This document shows positions 45,765 through 58,277 of a stretch of DNA of 64,000 nucleotides, piece by piece. The translations under genes and the position numbers were made by a program. Source of the stretch: Lolium rigidum. Lineage: Eukaryota > Streptophyta > Magnoliopsida > Poales > Poaceae. The DNA is taken from the NCBI RefSeq assembly GCF_022539505.1, contig NC_061511.1:36879144-36943143 (forward strand). Reading direction: 5' to 3'. The notes beneath the pieces were generated by a model. The model worked only from the letters and a program-made list of their open reading frames with translations. It searched no databases and had not been told where the DNA came from. The number at the start of each line of letters is the position of its first letter. Position 1 is the stretch's first letter.

Positions 45765-46788
45765 TAGCGCCGAGACATATTTATAATACTTTATGTAGAT
45801 GACATATAGTTGCTTATAAATGATGTAATTATATACTTGATTATAAAAGGTTTCATTGAAAATTAACTTCAATGAAAAGGGTATGAACTAAAACCTATTT
45901 AGTGTCAAGATCTATGAAGATAGATTGAAACACATAATAAGTTTAAGTCAAAAGTACATAGAATGGATATTGAAGTAGTTCAATATAGAAATATTAAGAA
46001 AAATTTCTTGTCATATGAAGGTTTAACAAGACTTGAGTATATTTGACACTCAATGAATAAAAACACATGAGTGATTATAGATCACGAATAATATGTACAC
46101 AATCAGATGTCCTATGCTATAAAAGTGTTATGAGCATGTACCAGAATGATTCATGTGATGATCATTGAAAAACAGTAAGAATATTCTTGAGTACTTAAGA
46201 AGAACCAAGGATATATATATATATATAATTTTGTATGGAGAAATGGCAAACAAATCGCTGTAAGGTGTTGCACCGATATTGGTTTGGTCACATATAAAAA
46301 TGAATTTCAAATCTCAATTAGGATAAGTGTTGATTAAAAGGTAGCACAATGAGCTAGATGAAATCTATGCTAGATTTAGATGAGTTCTAAATATTGTGAC
46401 GGAATCTACAAACGAAGGCAGAGTATGTCATTATTTTGACAATGACTAAGGATGTTTAAGTCGAAGAGTTCTTTGAGAACTTGGTGTAGTTCCGATAGTG
46501 TCAGAACTTTGAAGCTATATTGTGTATGACAATATTAATGACATATTTCAGACCGCGGAATTAAGGTTCCACCAGAGGACTGAACATATATGATTATGGC
46601 GACTCATTTGGAAAATGAGTGATGCGTAAAGACGCAAATGAATTACAAAATACATACGTTTCTGAGCGTGTCAGATCCGTTGACTAAAACCTCTCCCGTG
46701 AGCAAAACATGATAAAGCACCGGAAGGCCAACGTGTTATATCTTTACAAATATAAACTAGATTATTGACTCTAGTGCAAGTGGGAGAC
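45765..46788 (+). pseudogene. A0 pol 3' remnant (BARE/Angela-like Copia), decayed
   Basis: Directly after the A1 LTR the sequence encodes IFIILYVDDI (about 45774-45805), the Copia RT active site. Downstream the RT tail and RNase H are riddled with stops. Recognisable scraps include a region matching the RNase H 'CDN ... A' neighbourhood (about 46523-46595), where CCACCAGAGGACTGAACATAT recalls the conserved FHxRTKHI block. AAGTGGGAGA (46779-46788) is the polypurine tract. The 5' part of A0 must lie left of the window, beyond A1 and C1. A dinucleotide (AT)n run sits at about 46206-46227. Confidence 0.78.
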
Positions 46789-47901
46789 TGTTGGAGATAT
46801 GCCCAAGAGGCAATAATAAAGTGGTTATTATATATCTTTGTGTTTATGATAAATGTTTATATATCATGCTATAATTGTATTAACCGAAATATTGATACAT
46901 GTGTGTTATGTAAACAACAAGGAGTCCCTAGTAAGCCTCTTGTATAACTAGCTTGTTGATTAATAGATGATCATAGTTTCATGATCATGAACATTGGATG
47001 TTATTAATAACAAGGTTATGTCATTATGTGAATGATGTAATGGACACACCCAATTAAGCGTAGCATAAGATCACGTCATTAAGTTATTTGCTATAAGCTT
47101 TCGATACATAGTTACCTAGTCCTTCGACCATGAGATCATGTAAATCACTTATACCGGAAAGGTACTTTGATTACATCAAACGCCACTGCGTAAATGGGTG
47201 GTTATAAAGGTGGGATTAAGTATCCGGGAAGTATGAGTTGAGGCATATGGATCAACAGTGGGATTTGTCCATCCCGATGACGGATAGATATACTCTGGGC
47301 CCTCTCGGCGGAATGTCATCTAATTAGCTTGCAAGCATATGAATGGTTCATGAGAGACCACATACCACGGTACGAGTAAAGAGTACTTGTCGGAGACGAG
47401 GTTGAACAAGGTATAGAGATACCGATGATCAAACCTCAGACAAATAAAATATCGCGTGACAAAGGGAATCGGTATCGTATGTAAATGGTTCAATCGATCA
47501 CTAAGTCATCGTTGAATATGTGGGAGCCATTATGGATCTCCAGATCCCGCTATTGGTTATTGGTCGGAGAGAAGTCTCAACCATGTCTGCATAGTTCGCG
47601 AACCGTAGGGTGACACACTTAAGGTTTGATGTCGTTTAAGTAGATATGGAATATGGAATGGAGTTCGAAGTTTTGTTCGGAGTCTCGGATGGGATCCAGG
47701 ATATCACGAGGAGGTCCGGAATGGTCCGGAGAATAAGATTCATATATAGGAAGTCATATTCCAAGTTTGGAAATGATCCAGTGCATGTATGGCAGGTTCT
47801 AGAAGGTTCTAGAAAAGTCCGGAAGAAATCACCATGGAAAGTGGATTCGCGGAGGGACTCCACCTTGCATGGCCAGCCAACCCTAAAGGGGAGGAGTCCC
47901 A
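46789..47901 (+). repeat. A0 3' LTR, piece 1
   Basis: U3 start of the BARE/Angela-type LTR. It ends at TCCCA (47897-47901), the left target duplication of N5. No gene. Confidence 0.88.
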
Positions 47902-48679
47902 TGATGTCTACGGGAGCTTCTATTCTTGTAGACAGTGTTGGGCCTCCAAGAGCAGAGGTTTGTAGAACAGCAGCAAGTTTCCCTTAAGTGGATCACCCAA
48001 GGTTTATCGATCTCAGGGAGGAAGAGGTCAAAGATATCCCTCTCAAGCAACCCCGCAACCACAAAGCAAGAAGTCTCTTGTGTCCCCAACACACCTAATA
48101 GGTGCACTAGTTCGGCGAAGAGATAGTGAAATACAGGTGGTATGAATAAATATAAGCAGTAGCAACGGCACCAGAAAAGTGCTTGCTGGCGTGCCGGAAC
48201 AGAGACTCATGTCCCCCAGATCTTGGCTTCGCGATGGCGGCGGCTCTGGAAGGTTTCTCGTACCGTGGCTTTTCCGTATCGAAGTTTTATGTCAGGGACC
48301 TTTATATAGGCGAAGAGGCGGAGTCGGAGGGGCGACGAGGCGGTGACACACTAGGGGGGCGCGGCCAAGGCCTGGGCCGCGCCACCCTGTTGTCTGGGGC
48401 CCACAGGGCCCTCCTCTGGCGGCTCTCGGGTGTTCTGGAAGCTTCGTGGAAAAATAGGATGCTGGGCGTTGATTTCGTCCGATTCCGAGAATATTTCCTT
48501 ACTAGGATTTCTGGAAACAAAAACAGCAGAAAACGACAGAATCGGCCCTTCGGCATCTCGTCAATAGGTTAGTTCCGGAAAACGCATAAATATGACATAA
48601 AGTATGCATAAAACATGTAGATATCATCAATAATGTGGCATGGAACATAAGAAATTATCGATACGTCGGAGACGTATCA
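47902..48679 (-). repeat. N5 3' LTR (778 bp)
   Basis: Ends match those of N2. The minus-strand TATA region CCTATATAAAGG is around 48298-48309. The polypurine complement GCATCCCCAAGCTTA follows at 48680-48694. Confidence 0.9.
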
Positions 48680-51161
48680 GCATCCCCAAGCTTAGTTTGT
48701 CCTCGTCCCGAGCAGGTAAACGATAACAAAGATAATTTCTGAAGTGACATGCCATCATAACCTTGATCATACTATTGTAAACACATGTAATGAATGTAGC
48801 GATCAAAACAATGGTAATGACATGAGTAAACAACTGAATCATAAAGCAAAGACTTTTCATGAATAGTACTTTCAAGACAAGCATCAATAAGTCTTGCATA
48901 AGAGTTAACTCATAAAGCAATAAATCAAAGTAAAGGTATTGAAGCAACACAAAGGAAGATTAAGTTTCAGCGGTTGCTTTCAACTTGTAACATGTATATC
49001 TCATGGATATTGTCAACATAGAGTAATATAACAAATGCAATATGCAAGTATGTAAGAATCAATGCACAGTTCACACAAGTGTTTGCTTCTTGAGATGGAG
49101 AGAAATAGGTGAACTGACTCAACATAAAAGTAGAAGAATGGTCCTTCAAAGAGGAAAGCATCGATTGCTATATTTGTGCTAGAGCTTTGGTTTTGAAAAC
49201 ATAAAGAGAGCATAAAAGTAAAATTTTGAGAGGTGTTTGTTGTTGTCAACGAATGGTAGTGGGCACTCTAACTACCTCATCAACCAGACTTTCAAGATCG
49301 GCTCCCATGAAGGACGTTATCTCTACCAGCAAGGTAGATCGTCCCTCTTTCTCTTTTGTTTACACATGTACTTTAGTTTAGTTTTTCTTTATTTATGAAT
49401 GACACTCCTCCCAACCTTTTGCTTACACAAGCCATGGCTAACCGAATCCTCGGGTGCCTTCCAACATTCACATACCATGGAGGAGTGTCTATTTGCAAAA
49501 TTAAGTTGCTTACTGATGAATCAGAGCAAAACATGTGAAGAGAATTATTAATGAAAGTTAATTAATTGGGGCTGGGAACCCCATTGCCAGCTCTTTTTGC
49601 AAAATTATTGGATAAGCGGATGTGCCACTAGTCCATTGTGAAAGTCTCGTCAAAAGTAAATGACAAGATCGAAAGATAAAACACCACATACTTCCTCATG
49701 AGCTATAAAACATTGACACAAATAAGAGGTGATAAATTTTGAATTATTTAAAGGTAGCAATCAAGCAATTTACTTTGGAATGGCGGAGAAATACCATGTA
49801 GTAGGTAGGTATGGTGGACACAAATGGCATAGTGGTTGGCTCAAGGATTTTGGATGCATGAGAAGTATTCCCTCTCGATACAAGGTTTAGGCTAGCAAGG
49901 TTATTTGAAACAAACACAAGGATGAACCGGTGCAGCAAAACTCACATAAAAGACATATTGTAAACATTATAAGACTCTACACCGTCTTCCTTGTTGTTCA
50001 AAACTCAATACTAGAAATTATCTAGACTTTAGAGAGACCAAATATGCAAACCAAATTTAGCAAGCTCTAGGTGTTTCTTCATTAATGGGTGCAAAGTATA
50101 TGATGCAAGAGCTTAAACATGAGCACAACAATTGCCAAGTATCAAATTATTCAAGACATTTTAGAATTACTACATGTAGCATTTTCCAATTCCAGCCATA
50201 TAACAATTTAACGAAGAAGATTCAACCTTCGCCATGAATACTATGAGTAAAGCCTAAGGACATATTTGTCCATATGCAACAACGGAGCGTGTCTCTCTCC
50301 CACACAATGAATGCTAGGATCCAATTTATTCAAACAAAACAAAAACAAAAACAAACCGACGCTCCAAGCAAAGCACATAAGATGTGACTGAATAAAAATA
50401 TAGTTTCAGGGGAGGAACCTGATAATGTTGTCGATGAAGAAGGGGATGCCTTGGGCATCCCCAAGCTTAGACGTTTGAGTCTTCTTAAAATATGCAGGGG
50501 TGAACCACGGGGGCATCCCCAAGCTTAGAGCTTTCACTCTCCTTGATCATATTGCATCATTTCCCTCTCTTGATCCTTGAAAACTTCCTCCACACCAAAC
50601 TCGAAACAACTCATTAGAGGGTTAGTGTACAATAAAAATTAACATGTTCAGAGGTTACACAATCATTCTTAACACTTCTGGACATTGCATAAAGCTACTG
50701 GACATTAATGGATCAAAGAAATTCATCCAACATAGCAAAAGAGGCAATGCGAAATAAAAGGGAGAATCTGTCAAAACAGAACAGTTCGTAAAGACGAATT
50801 TTAAAATGGCACCAGACTTGCTCAAATGAAAATGCTCAAATTGAATGAAAGTTGCTTACATATCTGAGGATCACTCACGTAAATTGGCATATTTTTCTGA
50901 GTTACCTACAGAGAATTAGGCCCAGATTCGTGACAACAAAGAAATCTGTAACTGCGCAGTAATCCAAATCTAGTATGAACCTTACTGTCAAAGACTTTAC
51001 TTGGCACAACAATGCAACAAAACTAAGATAAGGAGAGCTTGCTACAGTAGTAACAACTTCCAAGACTCAAATATAAAACAAAGTTACTGTAGCAAAATAA
51101 ACACATGGGTTATCTCCCAAGAAGTGCTTTCTTTATAGCCATTAAGATGGGCTCAGCAGTT
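48680..51161 (-). other. N5 3' UTR
   Basis: AT-rich and homologous to the N2 and N6 3' UTRs; 49240-49720 matches A1 43150-43690 in reverse complement. Two polypurine-like copies are near 50452-50470 and 50513-50530. No gene seen. Confidence 0.75.
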
Positions 51162-51902
51162 TTAATGATGCACTCGTAAGAAATAGTAGTTGAAGCAAAA
51201 GAGAGCATCAAGAAGCAAATTCAAAACAAATTTAAGCCTAACCCACTTCCTATGAAAAGGAATCTTGTAAATAAACAAGTTATGTAGGCATAATGCAACA
51301 AGCATAGGAAGATAAAACAAGTGTAACTTCAAAAATTTCAGCATATAGAGAGGTGTTTTAGTAACATAAAAATTTCTACAACCATATTTTCATCTCTCAT
51401 AATAATATCCAGTAGCATCATGAGCAAACTCAACAATATAACTATCAAATGAAACATTCTTAACTTGAGTCTCATGCATAAAATTATTACTCTCCACATA
51501 AGCATAATCAATTTTACTAGTTGTAGTGGGAGCAAATTCAACAAAGTAGCTATCATTATTATTCTCATCAAGTGTAGGAGGCATAGTATAATCTCAATAA
51601 AATTTACTCTCCATAGTAGGCGGCACCAAAAGACCACTATCATTATAATCATCAGAAATAGGAGGCAAAGTATCATCAAAAAAAAAATTCTCCTCAATGC
51701 TTGGGGGACTAAAAAGATTATGAAAACCAGCTTCCCCAAGCTTAGAACTTTCTATATCATTATCAAAAATGGTGTTCAAAGCGTTCATACTAATATTACT
51801 ACCAGCATGCAAATAAGATTCCATAGGTTTTTTAATTTTCGCATCAAACAATCCATGTCTTAACTCAGGAAATAGAATAAGAAGCTCATTGTTGTTTTCC
51901 AT
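51162..51902 (-). pseudogene. N5 ORF, homologue of the N2 unknown protein
   Basis: Begins MENNNELLILFPELRHGLFD. Two in-frame TGA codons (about 51594 and 51390) break it into three parts that otherwise align with N2's ORF. It carries on past the N2 stop position into a second hydrophobic region (LNLLLDALFCFNYYFL), which suggests the ancestral protein had two hydrophobic C-terminal segments. Function unknown. Confidence 0.65.
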
Positions 51903-52065
51903 TATGCCTAACTAGTGTAAACAAGAAACAAAAAGATGCAATTGCAGGATCTAAAGGAAATAGCTTCGAGCACACACACAATGGCGCCAGAAAAGTACTT
52001 TACCTGGGACCGGAGTATGTGTGCCTTTTACCTTTCCTCCCCGGCAACGGCGCCAGAAAATAGCT
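51903..52065 (-). other. N5 leader with primer-binding site
   Basis: The minus-strand TGGCGCCGTTGCCGGGGA is at 52055-52038, ten bases from the LTR. A second weaker GCGCCAGAAAAGTACTTT-like copy lies near 51983-52000. Confidence 0.82.
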
Positions 52066-52842
52066 TGATGTCTACGGGAGCTTCTATTCTTGTAGACAGT
52101 GTTGGGCCTCCAAGAGCAGAGGTTTGTAGAACAGCAGCAAGTTTCCCTTAAGTGGATCACCCAAGGTTTATCGATCTCGGGGAGGAAGAGGTCAAAGATA
52201 TCCCTCTCAAGCAACCACTGCAACCACAAAGCAAGAAGTCTCTTGGGTCCCCAACACACCTAATAGGTGCACTAGTTCGGCGAAGAGATAGTGAAATACA
52301 GGTGGTATGAATAAATATAAGCAGTAGCAACGGCACCAGAAAAGTGCTTGCTGGCGTGCCGGAACAGAGACTCCTGTCCCCCAGATCTTGGCTTCGCGAT
52401 GGCGGCGGCTCTGGAAGGTTTCTCGTACCGTGGCTTTTCCGTATCGAAGTTTTAGGTCAGGGACCTTTATATAGGCGAAGAGGCGGAGTCGGAGGGGCGA
52501 CGAGGCGGTGACACACTAGGGGGGCGCGGCCAAGGCCTGGGCCGCGCCACCCTGTTGTCTGGGGCCCATAGGGCCCTCCTCTGGCGGCTCTCGGGTGTTC
52601 TAGAAGCTTCGTGGAAAAATAGGATGCTGGGCGTTGATTTCGTCCGATTCCGAGAATATTTCCTTACTAGGATTTCTGGAACCAAAAACAGCAGAAAACA
52701 ACAACTGGCCCTTCGGCATCTCGTCAATAGGTTAGTTCCGGAAAACGCATAAATATGACATAAAGTATGCATAAAACATATAGATATCATCAATAATGTG
52801 GCATGGAACATAAGAAATTATCGATACGTCGGAGACGTATCA
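52066..52842 (-). repeat. N5 5' LTR (777 bp)
   Basis: Partner of 47902-48679, with the same internal deletion and the same altered junction copy (GGCACCAGAAAAGTGCTTG near 52331-52349). Confidence 0.9.
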
Positions 52843-53090
52843 TCCCACGTGGACTCCCCAAGGGTGGCCGGCCAACCCCCTCCCCCCCCCCCCAAGGAAG
52901 GGGTAGGAGTCCCACCTTGAGTGGGATTCCCCCCTTGGGTAGGTTTTGTCCCTATGGAAGGTTTTGGTTTCGGGTCTTATTCGAAGACTTGGATACCGAC
53001 ACTTGGGGATTTCCACCTATATAACGAGGAGGAGAGGGAGGGCCTGACCACTCTTGGCCGCACCACCTAGGGCCCCCTATGGCCGGCGCC
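52843..53090 (+). repeat. A0 3' LTR, piece 2, with TATA box
   Basis: Includes the TCCCA duplication, a C-rich run (52881-52892) and TATATAA at 53018-53024, the probable A0 promoter. N6 inserts at 53091, 66 bp after the TATA box. GCGCC (53086-53090) is the left target duplication of N6. Confidence 0.85.
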
Positions 53091-54682
53091 TGATGACGCG
53101 TAAAGCACACGCCCGTTGGGAACCCCAAGTGGAAGGTGTGATGCGTACAGCAGCAAGTTTCCCCCAGTAAGAAACCAAGGTTTATCGAACCAGTAGGAGT
53201 CAAGAAGCACGTCGAAGGTTGATGGCGGCGGGATGTAGTGCGGCGCAACACCAGGGATTCCGGCGCCAACGTGGAACCTGCACAACACACCCAAAGTACT
53301 TTGCCCCAACGAAACGAGTGAGGTTGTCAATCTCACCGGCTTGCTGTAACAAAGGATTAGATGTATAGTGTGGATGATGATTGTTTGCAGAAAACAATAG
53401 AACAAGTATTGCAGTAGATTGTATTCGATGTAAAAGAATGGACCGGGGTCCACAGTTCACTAGAGGTGTCTCTCCCATAAGATAAATAACATGTTGGGTG
53501 AACAAATTACAGTCGGGCAATTGACAAATAAAGAGAGCATGACAATGCACATACATGATATGATGAATATTGTGAGATTTAATTGGGCATTACGACAAAG
53601 TACATAGACCGCTATCCAGCATGCATCTATGCCTAAAAAGTCCACCTTCAGGTTATCATCCGAACCCTTTCCAGTATTAAGTTGCAAAACAACAGACAAT
53701 TGCATTAAGTATGGTGCGTAATGTAATCAATAACTACATCCTCGGACATAGCATCAATGTTTTATTCCTAGTGGCAACAACACATCCACAACCTTAGAAC
53801 TTTCGGTCACTGTCCCAGATTTAATGGAGGCATGAACCCACTATCGAGCATAAATACTCCCTCTTGGAGTTAAGAGCAAAAACTTGGCCAGAGCCTCTAC
53901 TAATAACGGAGAGCATGCAAGATCATAAACAACACATAGGTAATAGATTGATAATCAACATAACATAGTATTCTCTATCCATCGGATCCCGACAAACACA
54001 ACATATATAATTACAGATAGATGATCTTGATCATGTTAGGAAGCTCACAAGATCCGACAATGAAGCACATGAGGAGAAGACAACCATCTAGCTACTGCTA
54101 TGGACCCATAGTCGAGGGGTAAACTACTCACTCATCACTCCGGAGGCGACCATGGCGGTGAAGAGTCCTCCGGGAGATGATTCCCCTCTCCGGCAGGGTG
54201 CCGGAGGTGATCTCCAGAATCCCCCGAGATGGGATTGGCGGCGGCGGCGTCTCAGTAAGGTTTTCCGTATCGTGGCTCTCGGTACTAGGGGTTTCGCGAC
54301 GAAGGCTTTAAGTAGGCGGAAGGGCAACGCGGGGGGCCACACGAGGGCCCCACACGCCAGGGCCGCGCGGCCAAGGCCAGGCCGCGCCGCCCTGCTGTGT
54401 CGGCGCCTCGTGGCCCCACTTCCTTTCCCCCTCGGTCTTCTGGAAGCTTCGTGCAAAAATAGGACCCTGGGCGTTGATTTCGTCCAATTCCGAGAATATT
54501 TCCTTACTAGGATTTCTAAACCAAAAACAGCGAAAACAAAGCAAGCGGCTCTTCGGCATCTCGTTAATAGGTTAGTGCCGGAAAATGCATAAATACGACA
54601 TATAATGTGTATAAAACATGTAGATATCATCAATAATGTGGCATGGAACATAAGAAATTATCGATACGTCGGAGACGTATCA
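53091..54682 (-). repeat. N6 3' LTR (1592 bp)
   Basis: TGATGACGCGTAAAGC ... GACGTATCA. A minus-strand TATA-like element is near 54300-54312 (CCTACTTAAAGCC, one base weaker than its partner). The polypurine complement follows at 54683. Confidence 0.9.
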
Positions 54683-57261
54683 GCATCCCCAAGCTTAGTT
54701 CTCGCTCGTCCCGAGCAGGTAAACGATAACAAAGATAATTTCTGGAGTGACATGCCATCATAACCTTGATCATACTATTGTAAACATATGTAATGAATGC
54801 AGCGATCAAAACAATGGTAATGACATGAGTAAACAAATGAATCATAAAGCAAAGACTTTTCATGAATAGTACTTAAAGACAGGCATCAATAAGTCTTGCA
54901 TAAGAGTTAACTCATAAAGCAATAAATCAAAGTAAAGGTATTGAAGCAACACAAAGGAAGATTATGTTTCAGCGGTTGCTTTCAACTTATAACATGTATA
55001 TCTCATGGATAATTGTCAACATAGAGTAATATAACAAGTGCAATATGCAAGTATGTAGGAATCAATGCACAGTTCACACAAGTGTTTTCGTCTTGAGGTG
55101 GAGAGAGATAGGTGAACTGACTCAACATAAAAGTAAAAGAAAGGTCCTTCGTAGAGGAAAGCATCGATTGCTATATTTGTGCTAGAGCTTTTATTTTGAA
55201 AACAAGAAACAATTTTGTCAATGGTAGTAATAAAGCATATGTATCATGTAAATTATATCTTACAAGTTGCAAGCCTCATGCATAGTATACTAATAGTGCC
55301 CGCACCTTGTCCTAATTAGCTTGGACTACCGGAATAATCACAATACACATGTTTTAACCAAGTGTCACAAAGGGGTACCTCCATGCCGCCTGTACAAAGG
55401 TCTAAGGAGAAAGCTCGCATTTTGGATTTCTCGCTTTTGATTATTCTCAACTTAGACATCCATACCGGGACAACATGGACAACGGATAATGGACTCCTCT
55501 TTAATGCATAAGCATGTAGCAACAGTTAATGTTCTCATATGAGATTGATGATATATGTCCAAAACTGAAACTTCCACCATGATTCATGGCTTTAGTTAGC
55601 GGCCCAATGTTCTTCTCTAACAATATGCATGCTCTAACCAATAAAGTGGTAGATCTCCCTTACTTCAGACAAGACGGACATGCATAGCAACTCGCATGAT
55701 ATTCAACAAAGAGTAGTTGATGGCGTCCCCGAAGCATGGTTATCGCACAACAAGCAACTTAATAAGAGATAAAGTGCATAAGTACATATTCAATACCACA
55801 ATAGTTTTTAAGCTATTTGTCCCATGAGCTATATATTGCAAAGGTAAAGAATGGAAATTTTAAAGGTAGCACTCAAGCAATTTACTTTGGAATGGCGGAG
55901 AAATACCATGTAGTAGGTAGGTATGGTGGACACAAATGGCATAGTGGTTGGCTCAAGGATTTTGGATGCATGAGAAGTATTCCCTCTCGATACAAGGTTT
56001 AGGCTAGCAAGGTTATTTGAAACAAACACAAGGATGAACCGGTGCAGCAAAACTCACATAAAAGACATATTGTAAACATTATAAGACTCTACACCGTCTT
56101 CCTTGTTGTTCAAAACTCAATACTAGAAATTATCTAGACTTTAGGGAGACCAAATATGCAAACCAAATTTAGCAAGCTCTAGGTGTTTCTTCATTAATGG
56201 GTGCAAAGTATATGATGCAAGAGCTTAAACATGAGCACAACAATTGCCAAGTATCAAATTATTCAAGACATTTTAGAATTACTACATGTAGCATTTCCCG
56301 ATTCCAACCATATAACAATTTAACGAAGAAGATTCAACCTTCGCCGTGAATACTATGAGTAAAGCCTAAGGACATATTTGTCCATATGCAACAGCGGAGC
56401 GTGTCTCTCTCCCACACAATGAATGCTAGGATCCATTTTATTCAAACAAAAACAAACCGACGCTCCAAGCAAAGTACATAAGATGTGATGGAATAAAAAT
56501 ATAGTTTGAGGGGAGGAACCTGATAATGTTGTCGATGAAGAAGGGGATGCCTTGGGCATCCCCAAGCTTACACGCTTGAGTCTTCTTAGAATATGCAGGG
56601 GTGAACCACCGGGGCATCCCCAAGCTTAGAGCTTTCACTCTCCTTGATCATATTGCATCATTTTCCTCTCTTGATCCTTGAAAACTTCCTCCACACCAAA
56701 CTCGAAACAACTCATTAGAGGGTTAGTGTACAATAAAAGTTAACATGTTCAGAGGTGACACAATAATTCTTAACACTTCTGGACATTGCATAAAGCTACT
56801 GCACATTAATGGAACAAATAAATTCATCCATCATAGCAAAAGAGGCAATGCGAAATAAAAGGCAGAATCTGTCAAAACAGAACAGTCCGTAAAGATGGAT
56901 TTTATTGAGGCACCAGACTTGCTCAAATGAAAATGCCCAAATTGAATGAAAGTTGCGTACATATCTGAGGATCACGCACGTAAATTGGCATATTTTTCTG
57001 AGCTACCTACAGAGAGGCAGGTCGAAATACGTGACAGCAAAGAAATCTGTTACTACGCAGCAATCCAAATCTAGTATGAACCTTACTATCAAAGACTTTA
57101 CTTGGCACAACAATGCACAAAACTAAGATAAGGAGAGGTTGCTACAGTAGTAAACAACTTCAAGACTCAAATATAAAATAAAAATACTGTAGTAAAAACA
57201 TGGGTTGTCTCCCATAAGCGCTTTTTTTTAACGCCTTTCAGCTAGGCGCAGAAAGTGTATG
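54683..57261 (-). other. N6 3' UTR
   Basis: Homologous to the 3' UTRs of N2 (33952-36240) and N5. Polypurine-like copies are near 56550-56570 and 56608-56625. No gene seen. Confidence 0.75.
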
Positions 57262-57942
57262 TCAAGTATTATCAAGAGGTGGAGCATCGACATCATAAGT
57301 TCCCCCATATGTAGTGGTACTAAGGGCTTTGTCAATTTTAGGCCTATAATAATATTTTTTTGGTTTAGGCACTTTAGAGACATACATAAACTTTTGCCCC
57401 TTACCCACATAAGCTTTCTCCTTATATTTAAGAGAAGAAAAAGTTGAACCCAAGGTTCCCATAGCTTTTTCAAGTTCACTAATCCTTTGGGTTTGATTAT
57501 CATGGTTAGCACAAGATTCTAAGATGGTGATTCTCTCATTCATTCCTCCTAGAGATTTATCAAGTTTATCAGTGCTATCAAGTAACATTTCCAATTTAGT
57601 TTCAACACTTGGAAATTTTTTCTCTATGGTTTTCAATTTTTTCATGACATCTTCAAGAGAGGTTTCAATTTTAACTTCATTAACAGGTGGTATTCCAAAT
57701 AGACTCTCAATAATGCAACTAGCTTCTAAAGCAGGAGCGCCTAGGAAGTTACCTCCCGCGAGACAATCAAGAACATATCTATTCCAGCTAGAGATACCAA
57801 CATAAAAATTCCTGAGTACGATAGTGGTGGAGTGTTTCTTAGTGCACCTATTATGGGCATCACTAATTCTATACCAAGCATCTTTTAAACATTCTCCCCC
57901 TTGTTGCTTAAACGAACGAACTTCAACTTCAGGATTACTCAT
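57262..57942 (-). CDS. N6 truncated gag-like ORF
   Basis: 226 codons from MSNPEVEVRSFKQQGGECLK. Residues about 15-85 (GECLKDAWYRISDAHNRCTK, LRNFYVGISSWNRYVLDCLA) align in pattern with the middle of A1 gag (GESIAQAWGRLKSLMLKCPI, DNFYARLSFQDKTLLDTSCS). The N-terminal gag half, protease and pol are absent. The rest is a predicted coiled coil (LEDVMKKLKTIEKKFPSVET to MNERITILES) and a basic C-terminus. It may assemble with A1-type gag or be a relic. The frame is intact, unlike most ORFs nearby. Confidence 0.7.
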   Translation of the reverse strand: MSNPEVEVRSFKQQGGECLKDAWYRISDAHNRCTKKHSTTIVLRNFYVGISSWNRYVLDCLAGGNFLGAPALEASCIIESLFGIPPVNEVKIETSLEDVMKKLKTIEKKFPSVETKLEMLLDSTDKLDKSLGGMNERITILESCANHDNQTQRISELEKAMGTLGSTFSSLKYKEKAYVGKGQKFMYVSKVPKPKKYYYRPKIDKALSTTTYGGTYDVDAPPLDNT

Positions 57943-58277
57943 TTTAGCAGCAGTAAATAAAGCAAACTAGATAAAATAAATGCAAGTAACTAATTTTTTG
58001 TGTTTTTGATATAGAGTGCAAGACAGTAAATAAAGTAAAGCTAGCAACTATTTTTTGTGTGTTTTGATATAATGCAGCAAACAAGTAAGTAAATAAAATA
58101 AAGCAAGACAAAAACAAAGTAAAGAGATTGGATTGTGGAGACTCCCCTTGCAGCGTGTCTTGATCTCCCCGGCAACGGCGCCAGAAATTTAGCTGGCGTG
58201 TAGTTGACGTGGGAGTTAGAAATCTTTGTGGATTAAATTTTCTTCAGGTCCCCGGCAACGGCGCCAGAAATTTAGCT
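57943..58277 (-). other. N6 leader with duplicated primer-binding site
   Basis: The minus-strand primer site TGGCGCCGTTGCCGGGGA occurs at 58266-58249 (adjacent to the LTR) and again at 58183-58166. Each copy is followed, in plus orientation, by GAAATTTAGCT. After the inner copy comes GGCGTGTAGTTGACG, not LTR sequence. Confidence 0.85.

Larger units (their letters stand above)
47902..52842 (-). mobile_element. N5: short-LTR relative of N2
   Basis: 4941 bp with target duplication TCCCA (47897-47901 and 52843-52847). LTRs are 778 and 777 bp. Compared with N2's 1.5-kb LTR, both lack the same internal block of about 0.7 kb, so this is an established deletion form that transposed as such. Internal region: primer site, one broken ORF, 3' UTR, polypurine tract. 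LTR divergence is about 1.7% by eye. Needs A1-type proteins in trans. Confidence 0.9.

Noticed and set aside
46206..46227. (AT)n run as an origin or promoter
   Set aside because: Simple microsatellite within decayed A0 pol, no supporting elements.
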